DNA from: Thiobacillus sp.
GTDB taxonomy: Bacteria > Pseudomonadota > Gammaproteobacteria > Burkholderiales > Thiobacillaceae
Assembly (NCBI RefSeq): GCF_018780105.1
Contig: NZ_JADMKC010000002.1
Span: forward strand, 124,001 to 188,000
DNA: 64,000 nucleotides
Reading direction: 5' to 3'
In this document: piece by piece, positions 28,289 through 37,743 of the stretch
Numbering within the stretch: position 1 is the first letter of the stretch
Layout of the letters: each line of letters starts with the position of its first letter
The notes under the pieces: generated by a model
Databases searched by the model: none
What the model was told of the DNA's origin: nothing
What the model saw: only the letters and a program-made list of their open reading frames with translations
Made by a program: the position numbers and the translations under genes

Positions 28289-28972
28289 ATGAAACGCACA
28301 CATCTAACTGTTCTTCTTTTCATTTCGTGGTCGGTAATTGCCCAGAGCATGGTGCATGCCAAGACCATTACTAATACGAATCTCAAGGAAGATTCACGGG
28401 AGTATGCATGGTTTTTCTCTAAGAAAATCTCAGCCACTCTTTTTGGTGTTGGAAGATCGTGGGATCAGAAATTGAACAAACCAAAACCATGTGCGGATGA
28501 GGCCGTACAACGGATTAACCTTTCAATTCTGGAACCCGTTGATTTTCCCCGATCTGTGGAAGACCCTCAAAGTGGTGCGTGGTACTACCAATTCGATTAT
28601 CTACGCTGTGGTGAGACAATTCGGAACAATGTGGTCTTTACATCACAACAAGGGCACATTTCCGTAGTGCCCTACCCCCCAGGCAACAGTCTTGCATCCC
28701 CGCGGTTGATAACTGACACTTATAAAATCGTTGCAGTGAAAGCCCTGCTTGAGGTGGACGGCTGTAAAACGATACCAGGGCCGGAAATTGTCGCAACCAG
28801 AGTGACCAAACAGACTGTGACATCCGGAACTACCTCAGCGCCCATTCAGGACTGGCAAGAACTCTGGACAGTTCGAGCATGTGGGAAGGACATAGATATC
28901 AACGTTTGCTTTCACTCTGAGCATCCCAAGGGAACTACCACCTCAATTGGTCCTGCATGTCGGCAACCGTGA
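28289..28972 (+). CDS. Exported protein of unknown function in a gene cassette
   Basis: A 227-residue protein with a signal peptide (LTVLLFISWSVIAQSMVHA) and six cysteines in the mature part. I recognise no domain. It starts 7 bp after the attC core site and ends 1 bp before the next left core site, leaving almost no untranslated DNA, as in integron cassettes. Base composition is A+T-rich like the preceding cassette gene. Confidence 0.7.
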   Translation: MKRTHLTVLLFISWSVIAQSMVHAKTITNTNLKEDSREYAWFFSKKISATLFGVGRSWDQKLNKPKPCADEAVQRINLSILEPVDFPRSVEDPQSGAWYYQFDYLRCGETIRNNVVFTSQQGHISVVPYPPGNSLASPRLITDTYKIVAVKALLEVDGCKTIPGPEIVATRVTKQTVTSGTTSAPIQDWQELWTVRACGKDIDINVCFHSEHPKGTTTSIGPACRQP

Positions 28973-28973
28973 T

Positions 28974-29000
28974 GCCTAACCTGCGCTTCGAGGAGGGCGT
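28974..29000 (+). other. Truncated attC (left half)
   Basis: GCCTAAC followed by TGCGCTTCGAGGAGGGCG repeats the left half of the attC at 28234 with few changes, but no matching GTTRRRY half follows. The array was probably cut here. No gene is supported between here and 29130. Confidence 0.6.
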
Positions 29001-29130
29001 TGAAGGCTACTTAGGACTGGCCACCGGACATCTACATTGCATGCAGTAATTGACCGCTTGTGGCCGTACCGGCACTGAGTGCCCGGTTCGGTGACCTTCG
29101 GCTTGAGATTCGTTGTTGCCATTGGGTCTG

Positions 29131-29645
29131 CTACGTCGATTGGTCTCCGAGCAGACGATCCGGATTGCGATAGAGCATCCGCTTCCACCCCTGTTCGACC
29201 AGCCGGATGTCCCACGGTCGGGGAATCAGCGTGAGTACCGAATAGTGGAGGTGGGCAGGCCGTCCGACGGCGTCGCCTACCGCGCCGACCGATGCGCCGG
29301 CTGCGAGCCAGCGGCCTTGCCGGGCGTCGATGCGGTTGAGGTGCGCGTAGTAGTGCAGCCAGCCGCGCGGGGTGATGAGCAGCGCGACGTGCCACCCAGC
29401 GAAATGTTTCCTGTGTAGAGCACCAGTCCGGATTGGGCGGCGGCGACCGGCGTGCCGGTGCGGGCGAAGATATCGATGCCTTTGTGCACGCCGGAGGCGC
29501 CCCAATTGCCGTGCCAGAAGCTGGCCGGGTTCCAGTCGCGGCGGGCGGCGCCGGCCACGGGCTGGACGAAGGCCCCAGCCGGGGCGAGGGCTTCGATCAG
29601 GGCCAGCAGCAGAAGGAACGGCCACAGTCGGCGCGGGACCTTCAT
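29131..29645 (-). pseudogene. M23 (LytM-type) peptidoglycan peptidase, frameshifted
   Basis: The first frame encodes a signal-anchor (LWPFLLLLALIEALAPAGAF), FWHGNWGASGVHKGIDIFA with the zinc-site His and Asp, and runs to LYTGNISLGG; the remainder (VALLITPRGWLHYYAHLNRI, GRPAHLHYSVLTLI with the HxH motif) is in another frame. Adding one A at about 29390 restores GGNVALL. So a single-base loss separates otherwise intact halves: recent inactivation or a sequencing error. It begins in an ATGA overlap with the GH3 gene stop and shares its operon. Confidence 0.8.
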
Positions 29646-30949
29646 GTCCGGCTTTCCGCTGGCGATACGACGCTTCGGCGCCAGGGCGGGTTCTGGAGCC
29701 GGCGTCGGCTTTCGCTCAGATCTGGCAATCGGCCGGCAGCGTCGGCGCGGTGCAGGCAATCCATGACAACGTAGTACTTAGTCCAGTCGTACGCGACCAG
29801 CAGCAGGTCCTGGCCGGCTTCGAGCGCCTCCAGCGAGGCGCGGCACAGGCCGCGGTCGTAAACGGCGGCCATGGTCATGTCGTCGCCGATCAGAATGCCG
29901 TCGTATTGCCAGTGTTTGCGTAGCAGGCCGTTCAGTACGGGTCGCGACAGGCTGGCGGGACGGCTCGGGTCGATGGCGTCCAGGGTGGCATGGCCGACCA
30001 TCAGCATGGCCGGCGTGCGTTCTAGCACATGACGGAACGGCAGCCAGTCACGCGCGGCCAATTGCTCGGCTGGCGTGCTCAGATGTGCGCTACGCAGATG
30101 CGTGTCGTCCCGGGCGTCGCCCAGGCCGGGGAAGTGCTTGAGCGTGGGCGTGACGCCAGCTTCGACAAGGGCTTGGCTGTAGGCGAGCGCGATGCGCGAG
30201 ACGGTGTCGGGATTGGCGTCGATGGCGCGGTCGGCGATGCGGGTGTACCGGTCGAACGGGCTGGGCGGGCGGTTCGGTTTGAGGTCGACCACCGGGCTGA
30301 AATTGACGTTGATGCCCAGCCTGACAAGGTGCTCGGCCTGCATACGGCCATATGTCGCGGCGAGGCGTTTCGCATCGGGCCGGCCGGCCAGTGAGGACAG
30401 CGGCGGCTGGTAAGGGGCGATGGGCGACAGCCTGGAGACCGGTCCGCCTTCCTGATCGGTGGCGATCATCAGGGGCGGCAGGCCGGCGTCGCGGCGAATG
30501 GCTTGTAGCCCGGCCAGTTCCTCGCGCAGTTGCGTGGCGGTCTTGCCGGCGATGTTGCGGCGGGTGACGAACAACCCGCCGATCAGGCCGTGCCGGACCA
30601 ACTCGCGTACGTCGTCCGGCGTGGCGTAGCCGATGATCAGATGCTGGCCCAGGGCGGCCAGGCGAGCTGGTTCGCGTTGGGCCGCCTGGAGAACCGCGTT
30701 GCGAACGGACCATGAAGCGTAGAGGGTCTGCCCAGCCAGTCCGGCCGCCGCCAGCCAGGCCAGGACGAAGAGAGGTCGGAATCGGGCGCAATAGCGAAAC
30801 AGGACAATGGCCAGCGCGAGGCTAAGCGCGACCAGCAGGGGCGCCAGCCAGTCGCGCACGGCGGCGAGAGCCGGGTCCGACAGTTTCGCGGCCAGGACCA
30901 GGCCGGGCAGGCTCAACAGGCCAGGAAAGCGCAATGGCCTCCGGTTCAT
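29642..30949 (-). CDS. Membrane-anchored glycoside hydrolase family 3 protein (NagZ-like)
   Basis: About 435 residues. N-terminal hydrophobic helices (about 10-95) anchor a GH3 TIM-barrel: LMIATDQEGGPVSRL, INVNFSPVVDLKPN, LKHFPGLGDARDDTH with the NagZ-type catalytic His, and ILIGDDMTMAAV with the nucleophile Asp. NagZ enzymes remove N-acetylglucosamine from muropeptides, but those are cytoplasmic and soluble; the anchor suggests action at the envelope. The start at 30949 overlaps the creD stop (ATGA). Confidence 0.82.
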   Translation of the reverse strand: MNRRPLRFPGLLSLPGLVLAAKLSDPALAAVRDWLAPLLVALSLALAIVLFRYCARFRPLFVLAWLAAAGLAGQTLYASWSVRNAVLQAAQREPARLAALGQHLIIGYATPDDVRELVRHGLIGGLFVTRRNIAGKTATQLREELAGLQAIRRDAGLPPLMIATDQEGGPVSRLSPIAPYQPPLSSLAGRPDAKRLAATYGRMQAEHLVRLGINVNFSPVVDLKPNRPPSPFDRYTRIADRAIDANPDTVSRIALAYSQALVEAGVTPTLKHFPGLGDARDDTHLRSAHLSTPAEQLAARDWLPFRHVLERTPAMLMVGHATLDAIDPSRPASLSRPVLNGLLRKHWQYDGILIGDDMTMAAVYDRGLCRASLEALEAGQDLLLVAYDWTKYYVVMDCLHRADAAGRLPDLSESRRRLQNPPWRRSVVSPAESRT

Positions 30950-32250
30950 GCTTCGCCCTCCGTGTTGGTTCGGCCGGCAATGTTCCAGTCCAGTTTGCGG
31001 GTCAGCCACATGGTCAGCGCGAGCAGGCCGAAGATGAGCCAGGCGCCCATAAGCAAGGCGTAGTCTTCCGAGGCGAGCAGCATGTACAGGCCGGCGTAGA
31101 GCAGCGCATAGCCGCCGCCCAGCACGGCGGCGCCTGTCCAACTGCCGACCAGGGAGCGGCCGTAGGCGGCGATCATGGCGACGCAGGCGCCGGCGGCGGC
31201 GAGGTAGGCGTTGAGAAAGGCGATGTGTTCGGACAGCGCGAGCAGCAGCAGGAAGAACAGCACCACGGCGAAGCCAATCAGCAAATATTGCAGCGGATGC
31301 ACGGGCTTCTTCTTGACCATTTCGAACAGGAAGAACCCACCCAGGGTGAGCAGCACGAACAGGAATCCGTAGCGCACGGCGCGGTCGGTCTGGGTGTAGG
31401 CGTCGACCGGGTCGATGAGCGAGACGCCGAAGGCATTGGCGAAGGGGGTGCCGTCGAGCTCGGTGAGCATCTTGTCGCCGCCGGTGGCGAAGTCGCTGAC
31501 CCGCCAGCGGGCGCTGAATCCCTTGCTGCCGACTTCGCGTTGCTCGGGTAGAAAGCGGCCGTCGAAGCTGGGATGCGGCCAGGCGGATTTCAGTTCGAGG
31601 TCGTTCTTTGCGGCGATGGGCACCCAGTCGAAACGGCCGCTGCCGCCGACGTCGAGCTGTACGGCAAGGCGCATTGGCTGGGCAAGTTCGGCCAGATCGA
31701 GTGGAACCTGAAAGCCGTTATTGATGAGCTTGCTGGGCGTGCCGGGGCGAGTGGTTAGATCGCGGCCATCGGCGGTGCTGACGCGCACGGATTTGATGCC
31801 GCGCGGGTCGCTGACGCCGAACACCAGCGCGGCGGATTCGATGGTCTGCTCCGGCCCGGGCTGGAAGGCGGGAATGACGGCCTGCAATTGCAGTGCGGCC
31901 GAGTAGATGTTGGCGCGGTAGATGCCCCGGTAGCGTTCCGAGACGCCCAGCGTGCCCTGGCCGGTGACGCTGTCCGGGCGGATCAGGCGCGAGCAGTCGT
32001 GTTCGACGGTGCGGCGCCGGCTGCCGCGTTCGTCGGTTTCGACGACGGTCTGCGGCTCATGGCATTTCACCCACAGCAGCGGGCCGATGAGTTGCTGCTC
32101 GCGGGCGTACTGGTCGGCGATGTTCTGGACGACGCTGTCGCGCGTGGCACGGCGCTCGGCGACTTTCCAGGCCACCTGGCTGACGGCAAAGATGAGAATC
32201 AGCGCCAGCAGGGCCAGCGCGAAGAGTTTGGTGTTGAGCAGCTTGCCCAT
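30946..32250 (-). CDS. creD: Inner-membrane protein CreD
   Basis: A 434-residue membrane protein with one N-terminal helix (LFALALLALILIFAVSQVAW), a large periplasmic domain (YRGIYRANIYSAALQL, SLIDPVDAYTQTDRAVRYG) and a C-terminal bundle of about five helices. CreD is the main target of CreBC in other bacteria and is linked to envelope stress and beta-lactam response. It lies directly downstream of creC with a 73-bp gap, followed by cell-wall hydrolase genes in overlapping reading frames. Confidence 0.9.
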   Translation of the reverse strand: MGKLLNTKLFALALLALILIFAVSQVAWKVAERRATRDSVVQNIADQYAREQQLIGPLLWVKCHEPQTVVETDERGSRRRTVEHDCSRLIRPDSVTGQGTLGVSERYRGIYRANIYSAALQLQAVIPAFQPGPEQTIESAALVFGVSDPRGIKSVRVSTADGRDLTTRPGTPSKLINNGFQVPLDLAELAQPMRLAVQLDVGGSGRFDWVPIAAKNDLELKSAWPHPSFDGRFLPEQREVGSKGFSARWRVSDFATGGDKMLTELDGTPFANAFGVSLIDPVDAYTQTDRAVRYGFLFVLLTLGGFFLFEMVKKKPVHPLQYLLIGFAVVLFFLLLLALSEHIAFLNAYLAAAGACVAMIAAYGRSLVGSWTGAAVLGGGYALLYAGLYMLLASEDYALLMGAWLIFGLLALTMWLTRKLDWNIAGRTNTEGEA

Positions 32251-32323
32251 GAGGGTCTCCTTGAATTGCGACGACCGAAGCGTGCCGGCGCCGTGTGGGA
32301 GATTCGTGTGGGCTGTGTGTGGA

Positions 32324-33766
32324 TCAGGTGTCTTTTGCGGACGGCAGGTCGAGGCGGGCTTCGGCGCCGCCGTCCGGATGGTTGTCGAGAACGATGTCGC
32401 CGCCGTGCAGGCGGGCGGCTTCGCGCACCAGGTTGAGGCCGAGGCCGCTACTGCGTTCGCCGCTGTCGGGGCGCGGCGTGGAGTAGAAACGTTCGAACAG
32501 GCGTGGCCGGGCGTAATCGGGAATGCCCGGACCGCGATCGCGGATGCGCAGGCGCGCGCTGCCGTCTGCCGTTTCCAGTTCGACCGTGAGTGTGCCGCCA
32601 GCTGGGCTGAAGTCGATGGCGTTGTCGATCAGGTTCGCCACGGCCTGACGCAGCAGGAAGCGATTGCCGGACACCTCGGCCGGCGCCAGTTGGATGTCGA
32701 GGCGCAGTTCCCTGGCGGCGAGGCGCGCGGCGCGGGTGTCGAGCACGTCGGCTACCAGCGCGTCGAAGGCGATGCGCTCGACCTCGTCGAGACGGTCGCG
32801 GTTTTCCACGCGAGCCAGATTCAGCACGCCTTCGACGATGCGTTGCAGGCGCTCGGATTCGGCGGCGATGTTGGCTTCGAGGCGCGCGCGCCGGCCGGCG
32901 TCGGTTTCGTCGGGCAGCAGTTCCACCGCGCCGCGGATGGCGGCGATGGGGCTTTTCAGTTCGTGCGCCAGCAGCTGCGAGACTTTTTCGACATGCGCTT
33001 TGCCGTCCAGCTCGGCGCGCAGGTGTTCGAGCGCCTGCGCGAGGCGACGCAGCTCGCCCCGGCCTTCGACCGGTATGCGCGCGCGCCGGCCGTCAGCGAC
33101 TTCGTCGGCGTGGCCGACCAGACGGCGCAGGTCGCGCGTCATCCAGTAGGAAAAACCGAGCGCCAGCAGCATGGCCAGGCCGAACAGCCACCAGGCCGAT
33201 TGCCAGGCCTTGGCCACGGTCAGGTCGATGAAGCCCTGGAACGAGCGCGACGGCTTGCCGACCGAGAGCACGCCGACGATGCGGCCCTCGCGCAGGATGG
33301 GCGCGGCGACGTACATCACGCTGCTGGTGCCGTCGTATTCGTTTTCGCGCGTGGTGCGGGCGCCGTATTCGCCCTTCAGGGTGCGGCTGACGTCGATCCA
33401 GCGCGAATAGTCCTTGCCGACGTCGCGGCCGGTGCTGTCGAAGACGACCCGGCCGGCGGCGTCGGTGACGTAAACGCGCAGGTCGGGCTCGCTCTTCAGC
33501 ACGCCGTAGATGCGCGCGTCGAAGCGGCGCTTTTCGTAAGCGCGGAACATGGCCTCGATGCCTTCCACGCTGGTTGCCTTCCCCTGCACATGCGCCATTT
33601 CCCCGGCTGCCATTTCGGCCATCAGATTGGCGGTCTGCACCAGGGTTTCCTCTACCGACTGGCGCACGCCCGGCACGAGCTGGTCGGTGAACAGCTTCAT
33701 CGCCAGCAGCACCGCCAGCGCGGTGACGACGACGTAGCCGACGAAGTAGCGTACGAAGAAGTTCAA
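32324..33766 (-). CDS. creC: Sensor histidine kinase CreC
   Basis: A 480-residue membrane sensor: helices near residues 7-25 and 190-210 bracket a periplasmic domain, followed by a HAMP-like linker, HisKA domain with His268 (LLAHELKSPIAAIRG), and an HATPase domain (NLIDNAIDFSPAGG, RDRGPGIPD, GLGLNLVREAARLHGG). The periplasmic segment YVAAPILREGRIVGVLSVGKP is typical of CreC. Start overlaps the creB stop by 4 bases (ATGA). Confidence 0.92.
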   Translation of the reverse strand: MNFFVRYFVGYVVVTALAVLLAMKLFTDQLVPGVRQSVEETLVQTANLMAEMAAGEMAHVQGKATSVEGIEAMFRAYEKRRFDARIYGVLKSEPDLRVYVTDAAGRVVFDSTGRDVGKDYSRWIDVSRTLKGEYGARTTRENEYDGTSSVMYVAAPILREGRIVGVLSVGKPSRSFQGFIDLTVAKAWQSAWWLFGLAMLLALGFSYWMTRDLRRLVGHADEVADGRRARIPVEGRGELRRLAQALEHLRAELDGKAHVEKVSQLLAHELKSPIAAIRGAVELLPDETDAGRRARLEANIAAESERLQRIVEGVLNLARVENRDRLDEVERIAFDALVADVLDTRAARLAARELRLDIQLAPAEVSGNRFLLRQAVANLIDNAIDFSPAGGTLTVELETADGSARLRIRDRGPGIPDYARPRLFERFYSTPRPDSGERSSGLGLNLVREAARLHGGDIVLDNHPDGGAEARLDLPSAKDT

Positions 33767-34452
33767 GCGCCGTCCCGTGCCAGGCTGTAGCCGAGGCCGC
33801 GATGGGTGCGGATGAGGTCGCTGTCCGGCGCGGCCGCTGCGACCTTGGCGCGCAGGGCCTTGATGTGCGTGTCGACCGAGCGTTCGAGGCTGGCCTCGGC
33901 CAGGCCGGCGGCGTCCATCAGCTCGGCCCGGCTGAACACCTTTTCCGGGCGCGCCGCCATCGCTTTCAACATCAGGTATTCGGTGCGGCTCAGGTCGAGA
34001 GGCTGACCCAGGCAGACGATGCGGGCGCGTTCGTCGTCTACCTTAATGAGGGCCGTTGCCGCAGTTGCATTTGCACTGACTGCGCCATTCCGGCTGCGCC
34101 GCAGAATGGTCTTCACCCGCGCCGCCAGTTCCCGCGGGCTGAACGGTTTGAGCACGTAATCGTCGGCGCCGATCTCCAGGCCCACCACGCGGTCGATTTC
34201 GTCGGAGCGGGCGGTGAGGAAGATCACGGGAATATCGGAAAAACCGCGCAGCGTGCGACACACATCAAAACCGTTTCCATCCGGCAACCCCACATCCAGG
34301 ATTGCCAGATCGAATTTGCCCGTGGCCAGCAGGGCCAGCCCCTCGGCCGCGAGCGTCGTATGGCGGCAGCCCATGTTTTCCCGCGCAAGGGCGAGCATCA
34401 CATTGTCGGCGATGGGCTTGTCGTCTTCTACCAGCAGGATGGAAACGGTCAT
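33763..34452 (-). CDS. creB: Response regulator CreB
   Basis: A 229-residue OmpR-type regulator: receiver domain with phospho-acceptor Asp in LAILDVGLPDGNGFD, switch Lys in LKPFSPREL, and a winged-helix output domain (FSRAELMDAAGLAEASLERS, SDLIRTHRGLGYSL). First gene of creB-creC-creD-GH3-M23. Gene symbol rests on the synteny with creC and creD and on sequence style. Confidence 0.9.
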   Translation of the reverse strand: MTVSILLVEDDKPIADNVMLALARENMGCRHTTLAAEGLALLATGKFDLAILDVGLPDGNGFDVCRTLRGFSDIPVIFLTARSDEIDRVVGLEIGADDYVLKPFSPRELAARVKTILRRSRNGAVSANATAATALIKVDDERARIVCLGQPLDLSRTEYLMLKAMAARPEKVFSRAELMDAAGLAEASLERSVDTHIKALRAKVAAAAPDSDLIRTHRGLGYSLARDGA

Positions 34453-34536
34453 GAGATGGGCATGAAGGTGAGGTACGCCCAGTTTAAGCCGAACCCGGTT
34501 GTCGCGACGTTCCAGGCGTTGACCAAATAAACCGGC

Positions 34537-34863
34537 TCACGCCTGCCAAACCCCGTACCCGGCTTCACGAAAATCAATCGCCAGTTCCACTTCCAGGCTG
34601 CGTGCGTGGTCATACGACATCGGTTTATACAGTTCGTACAGCTCGGGCAACAGGCGCAGTCCGAATTGTTTGACGAAGCGGTTGGACTGGATGCCTGCCT
34701 TGTGTTTGTCGAAGCGCACGTCGGGATCCAGTCCGGTCATGCCGACGTAAATGCAGGGCTTGCCCGTGATGTAACCGGGGTTGGCTTTCTTGAAGCGGCC
34801 TTCGTATAGAACGTCTTTCGACAGTTCGATCACATAGACGTGATAGTGGTCCCGGCGTCCCAT
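34537..34863 (-). CDS. GIY-YIG-like small protein
   Basis: A 108-residue protein with the spacing of a GIY-YIG nuclease core: HYHVYVIEL, then CIYVGMTGLDPDVRFDKHK (YVG plus Arg and His), and a C-terminal Glu in RSLEVELAIDF. Between the two Tyr motifs is an insertion (EGRFKKANPGYITGK). Catalytic activity is plausible but not certain. Ends 12 bp from the diguanylate cyclase on the same strand. Confidence 0.6.
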   Translation of the reverse strand: MGRRDHYHVYVIELSKDVLYEGRFKKANPGYITGKPCIYVGMTGLDPDVRFDKHKAGIQSNRFVKQFGLRLLPELYELYKPMSYDHARSLEVELAIDFREAGYGVWQA

Positions 34864-34875
34864 GGCCCGCGCTGT

Positions 34876-36123
34876 TTACACGCCTGAAGTCCCGGCTTCC
34901 CGGACGGTGCGCTTGCCTTCGCGTTTCGCCGCGTAGAGTGCCGTGTCGGCCTTCTTCAGCAGATCGTCCAGGGTTTCTTTGCCGTTGTCGGTGCAGCACA
35001 TGGCCATTCCCACCGAGGCTCCGATGTGTGCGACGCCCCCGCCATCCAGCGGAATAGGCAGGCACAAACTTTCCACCACGCGGCTTGCCACCTCGCGCGC
35101 AGCTTCTGCACTGTCGACCTGACCCAGCACGATGATGAACTCGTCGCCGCCGAAACGGGCAATCACATCCGACTCGCGCAGCAACTGCAGCATCCGTTCC
35201 GCCGATTTCACGATCACCGCGTCGCCTGCCGCATGCCCAAACTGGTCGTTGACTGCCTTGAAATCGTCCAGATCGATGGCCAGGACGGCCATCTGTTTGC
35301 CTGAACGCTTCGCCCCCGCAATCAGCCGCTTTTCGTTCTGCTGCAGGAAGCGCCGGTTGGCCAGACCCGTCAGCGGATCGTGCAGGCTGAGTTGCCTGAT
35401 CGTTTGCTCGGCATCGATCCCTGCCCTGATCAGGCGAAGGGTTTCCCGGTATAGCCCGAACAGCACCAATCCCGTCCACAGCCCGGTTATCCCCAGCAGC
35501 GCAGACGACAGGTTCTGAACGTGAATGCGTGATTTTTCACGCGCTTCCAGCTGGTTCAGTTCTTCGCGTCCGGTCTCGATCAGGATGCGGTGGATCTGGT
35601 CGATGGCGGACTTGTCGAATCCGCCCAGCTCGCGCTCCGGCGGGGTGGCGGTCACATTCGCCTGTGCGCCTTGCTGGAGGGCATCGAACCCCGTCTCCAA
35701 CGCCGACTGCAATGCCGGCAGCGGGGCGAGGCGGGCAGTCTGAACCGTATCGCCGCTGAGCAGCACGATCAGTTGTTCGGCACTGGGGCACGAAGACTGG
35801 CGACAGATCAGCTTGGGGTCAAGATTGGCGGGGTTCTGCGTCTCGGCATATTTGCGCACCGCGTTGTCGAGGTTGAGCAGGTAAGTGCGCAGCGAGTCAA
35901 TGTACGCGATGACCAGCCGCGTGTGGTCCACCGAGCGGACGGCTGCTTCCGAGCGTTGGTGCTGGTAGACAATCAGGGCGATCAGGACCGTGATGATGAG
36001 GGCGAAGATCAGCAGGCCTTTGTGAAGTACCCGTCTGAAACCGGCAAAGACGGATCCATTGATGTCAGTTTGCATGTGTGGCGTGCTCAAAGTCGTGTTA
36101 CGTGCGGCGTCGGCGCGAGCCAT
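34876..36123 (-). CDS. Membrane-bound diguanylate cyclase
   Basis: About 415 residues: two membrane segments (LLIFALIITVLIALIVYQH; SSALLGITGLWTGLVLFGLY) bracket a periplasmic sensor domain of about 150 residues, then a GGDEF domain with HDPLTGLANRRFL and an intact RFGGDEFIIVLG active site. Makes c-di-GMP. No RxxD inhibitory site stands out upstream of GGDEF. The frame can also start at TTG 36147 or at ATG 36075; 36123 is a compromise. Confidence 0.88.
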   Translation of the reverse strand: MARADAARNTTLSTPHMQTDINGSVFAGFRRVLHKGLLIFALIITVLIALIVYQHQRSEAAVRSVDHTRLVIAYIDSLRTYLLNLDNAVRKYAETQNPANLDPKLICRQSSCPSAEQLIVLLSGDTVQTARLAPLPALQSALETGFDALQQGAQANVTATPPERELGGFDKSAIDQIHRILIETGREELNQLEAREKSRIHVQNLSSALLGITGLWTGLVLFGLYRETLRLIRAGIDAEQTIRQLSLHDPLTGLANRRFLQQNEKRLIAGAKRSGKQMAVLAIDLDDFKAVNDQFGHAAGDAVIVKSAERMLQLLRESDVIARFGGDEFIIVLGQVDSAEAAREVASRVVESLCLPIPLDGGGVAHIGASVGMAMCCTDNGKETLDDLLKKADTALYAAKREGKRTVREAGTSGV

Positions 36124-36332
36124 CAGGGCATTCTCGCTCTGTGGCAATAGATAAGAGGGCTGAACAGGTTTGCCAGCGGTGTGGCGGCGATGGCGGACGA
36201 AAAAACGCCGGCATCGGACTGAATACTAACGGGCATTTACAGCTATGCAACAAGCCTCATGGCATAGGGGGTGCAGACCGACAGGATTAGGTAAAAAGAT
36301 ATCTCGGGTTCAAACGTCGCCTGATCGTCGCA

Positions 36333-37577
36333 TTAGCTTACCCACAGGGCGTCCAGATTCTTGATGCCCCATTTGGCTGCGTCCTCGCGGCTGACGATTT
36401 TTTCCAGCGTGCCCGGATGCGAAAGATCGATCAGCTCCGGCACGATGTGGGACAGCGACCGGGTCGAGAAAAACACTTTCACGCGCGGTGCTAGCAGCGA
36501 TTTCTCCGATTGCTCCAGCACCACGGCCAGACGTCCGGAACTCAGTTTCACCAGCGAGCCGGTCGGGTAGATGCCGATACTCTTGATGAAGGCCTGAAAC
36601 ACGCGTTCGTCGAAGTGGCCGTTGCTCCATTCGGTCATCTTGCGGATGGACTCGGCCGGATCCCAGCCAGCCTTGTAGGGACGGTTGGAGGTGATCGCGT
36701 CGTAGACGTCGCACACCGCGCCCATCTTGGCGAACAGGCTGATTGCGTCGCCCTTGAGCTTGTCCGGGTAGCCGCTGCCGTCGACCTTTTCGTGATGATG
36801 CAGACAGACATCCAGCACGATGGCGCTGGCGGTCTTGCCTTCCACCAGCAGGCGGTGCCCTTCGACCGGATGGCCCTTGATGACGCGGAACTCGTCGTCG
36901 GTCAGCTTGCCCGGCTTGTTGAGCACGTCCATCGGCATCATGGCCTTGCCCAGGTCGTGCAGCAGCCCGGCCATTCCCGCCTCGCGCACTTCCTGTTCTT
37001 CCAGCCCAAGCTGCCGCGCCAGCGCCACCATCAGTGCGCAGACTGCGACCGAGTGCATGTAGGTGTAGTCGTCGGCGGTCTTCAGCCGCGCCAGACTGAT
37101 CAGCGCGTTCGGATTGCGGAGCACTGACGAAGAGATTTCCTCGACCAGTTCGCCCGCTGCTTCGGCATTGATCGCATTGCCCATACGTACTTCGCGGAAC
37201 ATGGAAACCACGGCTTTTTTGGCCGTGTTGCAAATCATGGCGGCGCGCTTGAGTTCGTCGCTCATAGAGGCCGGCTTGGGCGGCTCGACGCGCGGCTCCA
37301 CCGCAACCGCGGTCAGCACTTCGGCCACCGAAGCGGCAGACTCGGCCTCGGTTTCGCCAGGCAGGTCGCCTCCCTTGGTGGTATCGATCCACACCTCGGT
37401 GATGCCGCTGCCGAGGATGCTCTGGATGTCCGCCGCGTCGGTCAGGGTGAACTTGCTGCGCCAGAACGGGTGTTCCATCCACGAGCCGCACAGTTCGTGC
37501 AGATGCATGCCCAGTTGCAGGTCTTTGGATTGGATTTTTTTCAGCACGGTGTCGGGTCGGGAGATCGGGTTTAACAA
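36333..37577 (-). CDS. HD-GYP c-di-GMP phosphodiesterase
   Basis: A protein of up to 414 residues with an N-terminal DUF3391-type region (LQLGMHLHELCGSWMEHPFW) and a C-terminal HD-GYP domain: AGLLHDLGKAMMP, IKGHPVEGH, CLHHHEKVDGSGYPDKLKG and DVYDAITSNRPYK. Degrades c-di-GMP. The annotated start is a TTG; GTG at 37547, giving VLKKIQSKDLQLGM, is an alternative that fits family N-termini better, but neither has a strong ribosome site. Encoded in the same direction as the cyclase, with 209 bp between. Confidence 0.9.
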   Translation of the reverse strand: MLNPISRPDTVLKKIQSKDLQLGMHLHELCGSWMEHPFWRSKFTLTDAADIQSILGSGITEVWIDTTKGGDLPGETEAESAASVAEVLTAVAVEPRVEPPKPASMSDELKRAAMICNTAKKAVVSMFREVRMGNAINAEAAGELVEEISSSVLRNPNALISLARLKTADDYTYMHSVAVCALMVALARQLGLEEQEVREAGMAGLLHDLGKAMMPMDVLNKPGKLTDDEFRVIKGHPVEGHRLLVEGKTASAIVLDVCLHHHEKVDGSGYPDKLKGDAISLFAKMGAVCDVYDAITSNRPYKAGWDPAESIRKMTEWSNGHFDERVFQAFIKSIGIYPTGSLVKLSSGRLAVVLEQSEKSLLAPRVKVFFSTRSLSHIVPELIDLSHPGTLEKIVSREDAAKWGIKNLDALWVS

Positions 37578-37743
37578 GCGTGGCGGTCATGACTCATCGG
37601 ACAGGCTGTGGCTTTCTTTCGCCGAACGGCCGGAATTGTCGAAACTTTTTTACATGGTGAGACGCTTTAGCGGATAGTCAAAATCTATCAATAATCAATT
37701 ATCTTATTAATCATACATATATGTTGCGGTTAAAATTTCTGGT

